Origin: Flavobacterium praedii
GTDB lineage: Bacteria > Bacteroidota > Bacteroidia > Flavobacteriales > Flavobacteriaceae
Reading direction: 5' to 3'
NCBI RefSeq assembly: GCF_026810365.1
Contig: NZ_CP113948.1
Location: forward strand, 2,815,001-2,879,000
Length of the DNA stretch: 64,000 nucleotides
Shown: positions 61,886-64,000 of the stretch, piece after piece
Position numbering within the stretch: position 1 is the stretch's first letter
Layout: each line of letters opens with the position of its first letter
Made by a program: the position numbers and the translations under genes
The notes under the pieces: generated by a model
Told to the model about the DNA's origin: nothing
Seen by the model: only the letters and a program-made list of their open reading frames with translations
Database searches by the model: none

Positions 61886-64000
61886 TTACCAAACTATTTC
61901 TAATTGCTGTCCTTTTTTTAAAGTTACATCTTGCTTTTTCTCTCCACTAATTAAGGTTGTCTTACCTCCTTTTTTAGAAAATACCGAAACTTTCTTCAGC
62001 CTTTTACCATTCCATTCCATCGAAATTTCAAATCCACCTCTGGCACAGATGCCTTTTACGGTTCCGCTTTCCCAAGCATCGGGCAAAGCGGGCAGTAATC
62101 TGATTTCATTTTCATCAGACTGAACCAGCATTTCAGCAACAGCGGCAGCTCCACCAAAATTCCCGTCAATTTGAAACGGCGGATGTGCATCGAATAAATT
62201 AGGATACGTCCCTCCTCCTCTTCTTGGTGTTTCCGTTTTCTTTCCGTCGGGATCAACATATCGAAGCAGTTCCCGAAACATTTTGTAAGCCCTATTACCG
62301 TCCCAAAGTCTGGCCCAAAGATTAATACGCCAGCCTTTTGACCAACCCGTTGTTTCGTCTCCTTTTATTTCTAAAGTTTGTCTCGAAGCTTTGGCTAAAT
62401 CAGGTGTTTTTTCTGGTGTGATATGATCTCCAGGAAAAAGTCCGAACAACTGCGATTGATGGCGGTGTTTGGGATCTTTATCTTCCCAATCAAAATACCA
62501 TTCCTGCAAGTTTCCTTTTTTACCAACTTGATACGGATGTAAATTAGCCAAATCTTTTTCAAGTTCCACTCTAAATTCGGCATCAATATTTAAAATTTTA
62601 GCGGCTCGAATTGTTTTGTCAAAACATTCCCGAATCATCGCCAAATCGGCCGTACCGCCATACATGGTTGCACCAACAAAACCATCGGGTGTTATATATT
62701 GATTTTCGGGTGAAGTTGAAGGACCCGTAATTAAATTTCCATTTTTATCTGTTACTAGCCAACCCTGGCAAAATTCAGCTGCCCCTTTCATCAATGGATA
62801 TCCTTCTTTTTTTAAGTATTCTTTATCTTGGGTAAAAACATAATGTTCCCAAATGTGTGTACTCAACCAAGCACCGGCCAATGGCCAGCATGCCCACATT
62901 GGGTCTTCTTTTCCAAATTGTCCAACAGGATTGGTCATCGCCCAAATATCAGAATTGTGTGCTGCGGCCCAACCTTTATCAATTCCATAAAAAGTCTTCG
63001 CGGTTATTTTCCCAGTAACCGATAGGTTTTTTATAAAACTCAAAAGTGGCAAATGCATTTCGGAAAGATTTGTGTTTTCCGTCAGCCAATAATTCTCTTC
63101 CAGATTGATGTTCATCGTGTAATTACAACTCCAAGGCGCATTTAAGTAGGGGTTCCAAAGTCCTTGCAAATTGGCTGGAACTCCTAGCGTTCTGGAAGAG
63201 CTAATTAATAAATAACGCCCATAATTAAAATATAGAATTTCCAGATTTTTATCTTCTTTTCCTTCAGAATATCTTAGTAAACGTTCGTCTGTTGGTAAAT
63301 CAGGTGCTGTGGTTTTTCCTAAATTTATAGTTACTCGATTGTAGAATTTTTGATAATCGGCAATGTGAGTTTGCCACAATTTATCGAATGATTTTGCAAA
63401 TGCCTTGTTTAAATTGGTTGATGCAATGGCTTTATCATTCAAACCTTCAGTAGCAGGATTTTTGTCAAAATCATTAAAACTGGTTGCGATTGCAACGTAA
63501 ATTATGGCTTCCGTTCCGTTTTTTAATCCTGAATTATTGTTTGAACTTACAATTATACCATCCGTATTTTTGATTTTTATCAAAGTGGTGAACCGAGTTC
63601 CTCTGTCTTTTTCCAAAAGAAAAGAAGGTACAACTTGATACCCCGGATTTTCATGAATTGGTGCAACACCGTTCATGGTAAGGACATTGTCTTTTACTTC
63701 TGTTTTGAATTGCAACAAACTACTGGAATTGACATCAAAACTCAAAGTTCCTTTTTGGCTACTCGTCAATTTGATGGCCATAATTTGGTCTGGTGCCGAA
63801 ACAAAATATTCTCGGGTAAATTTCACTCCGTCAACTTCATAACTCACTTTGGAAATTGCCTTCGAAATATCTAATTCTCTGTGGTAATTTTCAACTTTTC
63901 CGGAATGATGGTTATTGATTTCCATCGTCCCTAGTGGTGCGTACGATTCGGAATTTTTGCCTTGAATTCTTTTATTCAACTCCTCAGCCAGTTTGTAGTC
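61886..64000 (-). CDS. Glycoside hydrolase family 95 (alpha-L-fucosidase-like), 5' end cut
   Basis: At least 704 C-terminal residues are present; the frame stays open to the right edge (DYKLAEELNKRIQGKNSESY), so the start and signal peptide lie outside. GH95 features are the N-terminal beta-sandwich (REYFVSAPDQIMAIKLTS), WNPYLNAPWSCNYTMNINLE with ENYW, GPSTSPENQY (probably with the general acid of the family), and NLFDAHPPFQIDGNFGGAAA. GH95 enzymes mostly release alpha-1,2-linked L-fucose, some L-galactose, with inversion. It fits, with the sulfatase at 38374, a taste for fucosylated or sulfated glycans. The linkage is not predictable. Confidence 0.92.
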   Translation of the reverse strand, partial: DYKLAEELNKRIQGKNSESYAPLGTMEINNHHSGKVENYHRELDISKAISKVSYEVDGVKFTREYFVSAPDQIMAIKLTSSQKGTLSFDVNSSSLLQFKTEVKDNVLTMNGVAPIHENPGYQVVPSFLLEKDRGTRFTTLIKIKNTDGIIVSSNNNSGLKNGTEAIIYVAIATSFNDFDKNPATEGLNDKAIASTNLNKAFAKSFDKLWQTHIADYQKFYNRVTINLGKTTAPDLPTDERLLRYSEGKEDKNLEILYFNYGRYLLISSSRTLGVPANLQGLWNPYLNAPWSCNYTMNINLEENYWLTENTNLSEMHLPLLSFIKNLSVTGKITAKTFYGIDKGWAAAHNSDIWAMTNPVGQFGKEDPMWACWPLAGAWLSTHIWEHYVFTQDKEYLKKEGYPLMKGAAEFCQGWLVTDKNGNLITGPSTSPENQYITPDGFVGATMYGGTADLAMIRECFDKTIRAAKILNIDAEFRVELEKDLANLHPYQVGKKGNLQEWYFDWEDKDPKHRHQSQLFGLFPGDHITPEKTPDLAKASRQTLEIKGDETTGWSKGWRINLWARLWDGNRAYKMFRELLRYVDPDGKKTETPRRGGGTYPNLFDAHPPFQIDGNFGGAAAVAEMLVQSDENEIRLLPALPDAWESGTVKGICARGGFEISMEWNGKRLKKVSVFSKKGGKTTLISGEKKQDVTLKKGQQLEIVW

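Overview
The window reads as chromosome of a Flavobacterium-like member of the Bacteroidota. The base composition is AT-rich. Promoters, where visible, fit the Bacteroidota pattern TTG-N17-23-TAnnTTTG, and Shine-Dalgarno sites are not evident. A protein with SprB-type repeats ends in a type IX secretion (T9SS) sorting domain. The 11-to-14-gene respiratory complex I operon encodes a very short NuoG. No rRNA, tRNA or CRISPR array was seen.

Layout. 1-9 kb: a cut-off TetA-like MFS transporter, a 1211-residue repeat adhesin, and the 2-oxoglutarate dehydrogenase pair odhA-odhB (minus strand). 9-11.1 kb: a small beta-barrel-like protein, an unknown protein and a short-chain prenyl diphosphate synthase. 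11.2-18.2 kb: efflux locus 1 (YceI-like, TetR, TolC, membrane-fusion protein, RND pump). 18.3-24.1 kb: a repeat-rich island holding a PLD-nuclease protein with helicase-associated-like repeats, a DUF3592-like protein, a coiled-coil membrane protein, a 21-bp tandem array and a duplicated-domain orphan protein. 24.2-31.0 kb: efflux locus 2, a paralogue of locus 1 with a matching operator. 31.0-32.9 kb: an AAA/DUF4143 ATPase inserted behind the RND gene, with a second, diverged copy of the RND 3' end left on its far side. 33.1-36.4 kb: an SDR oxidoreductase, a small membrane protein, a decayed aldo/keto reductase and a small secreted protein. 37.2-40 kb: an outer-membrane channel-like protein and a secreted arylsulfatase. 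40.3-44.4 kb: a TMEM143-like protein, a YwqK/MORN protein, aspS and a cold shock protein. 44.6-57.8 kb: the complete nuoA-N set. 58-64 kb: a TPR protein, an ArsR-DsbA-oxidoreductase cluster and a partial GH95 alpha-fucosidase.

How genes work together. odhA-odhB feed the TCA cycle and complex I oxidises the NADH. The two RND loci probably answer to closely related TetR repressors acting on one shared operator type. The sulfatase, the channel-like protein and the fucosidase fit use of sulfated, fucosylated algal or animal polysaccharides.

The strongest unexplained signals are: (a) 126-bp bipartite GC-rich REP-like elements, one of them read in frame inside the OdhB linker; (b) the ATPase insertion with a duplicated gene end; (c) the 18.3-23.4 kb island with at least four repeat families around orphan genes, including the PLD protein; (d) palindromic operators overlapping the ATPase promoter. 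All functions are read from sequence only; no database search was possible.
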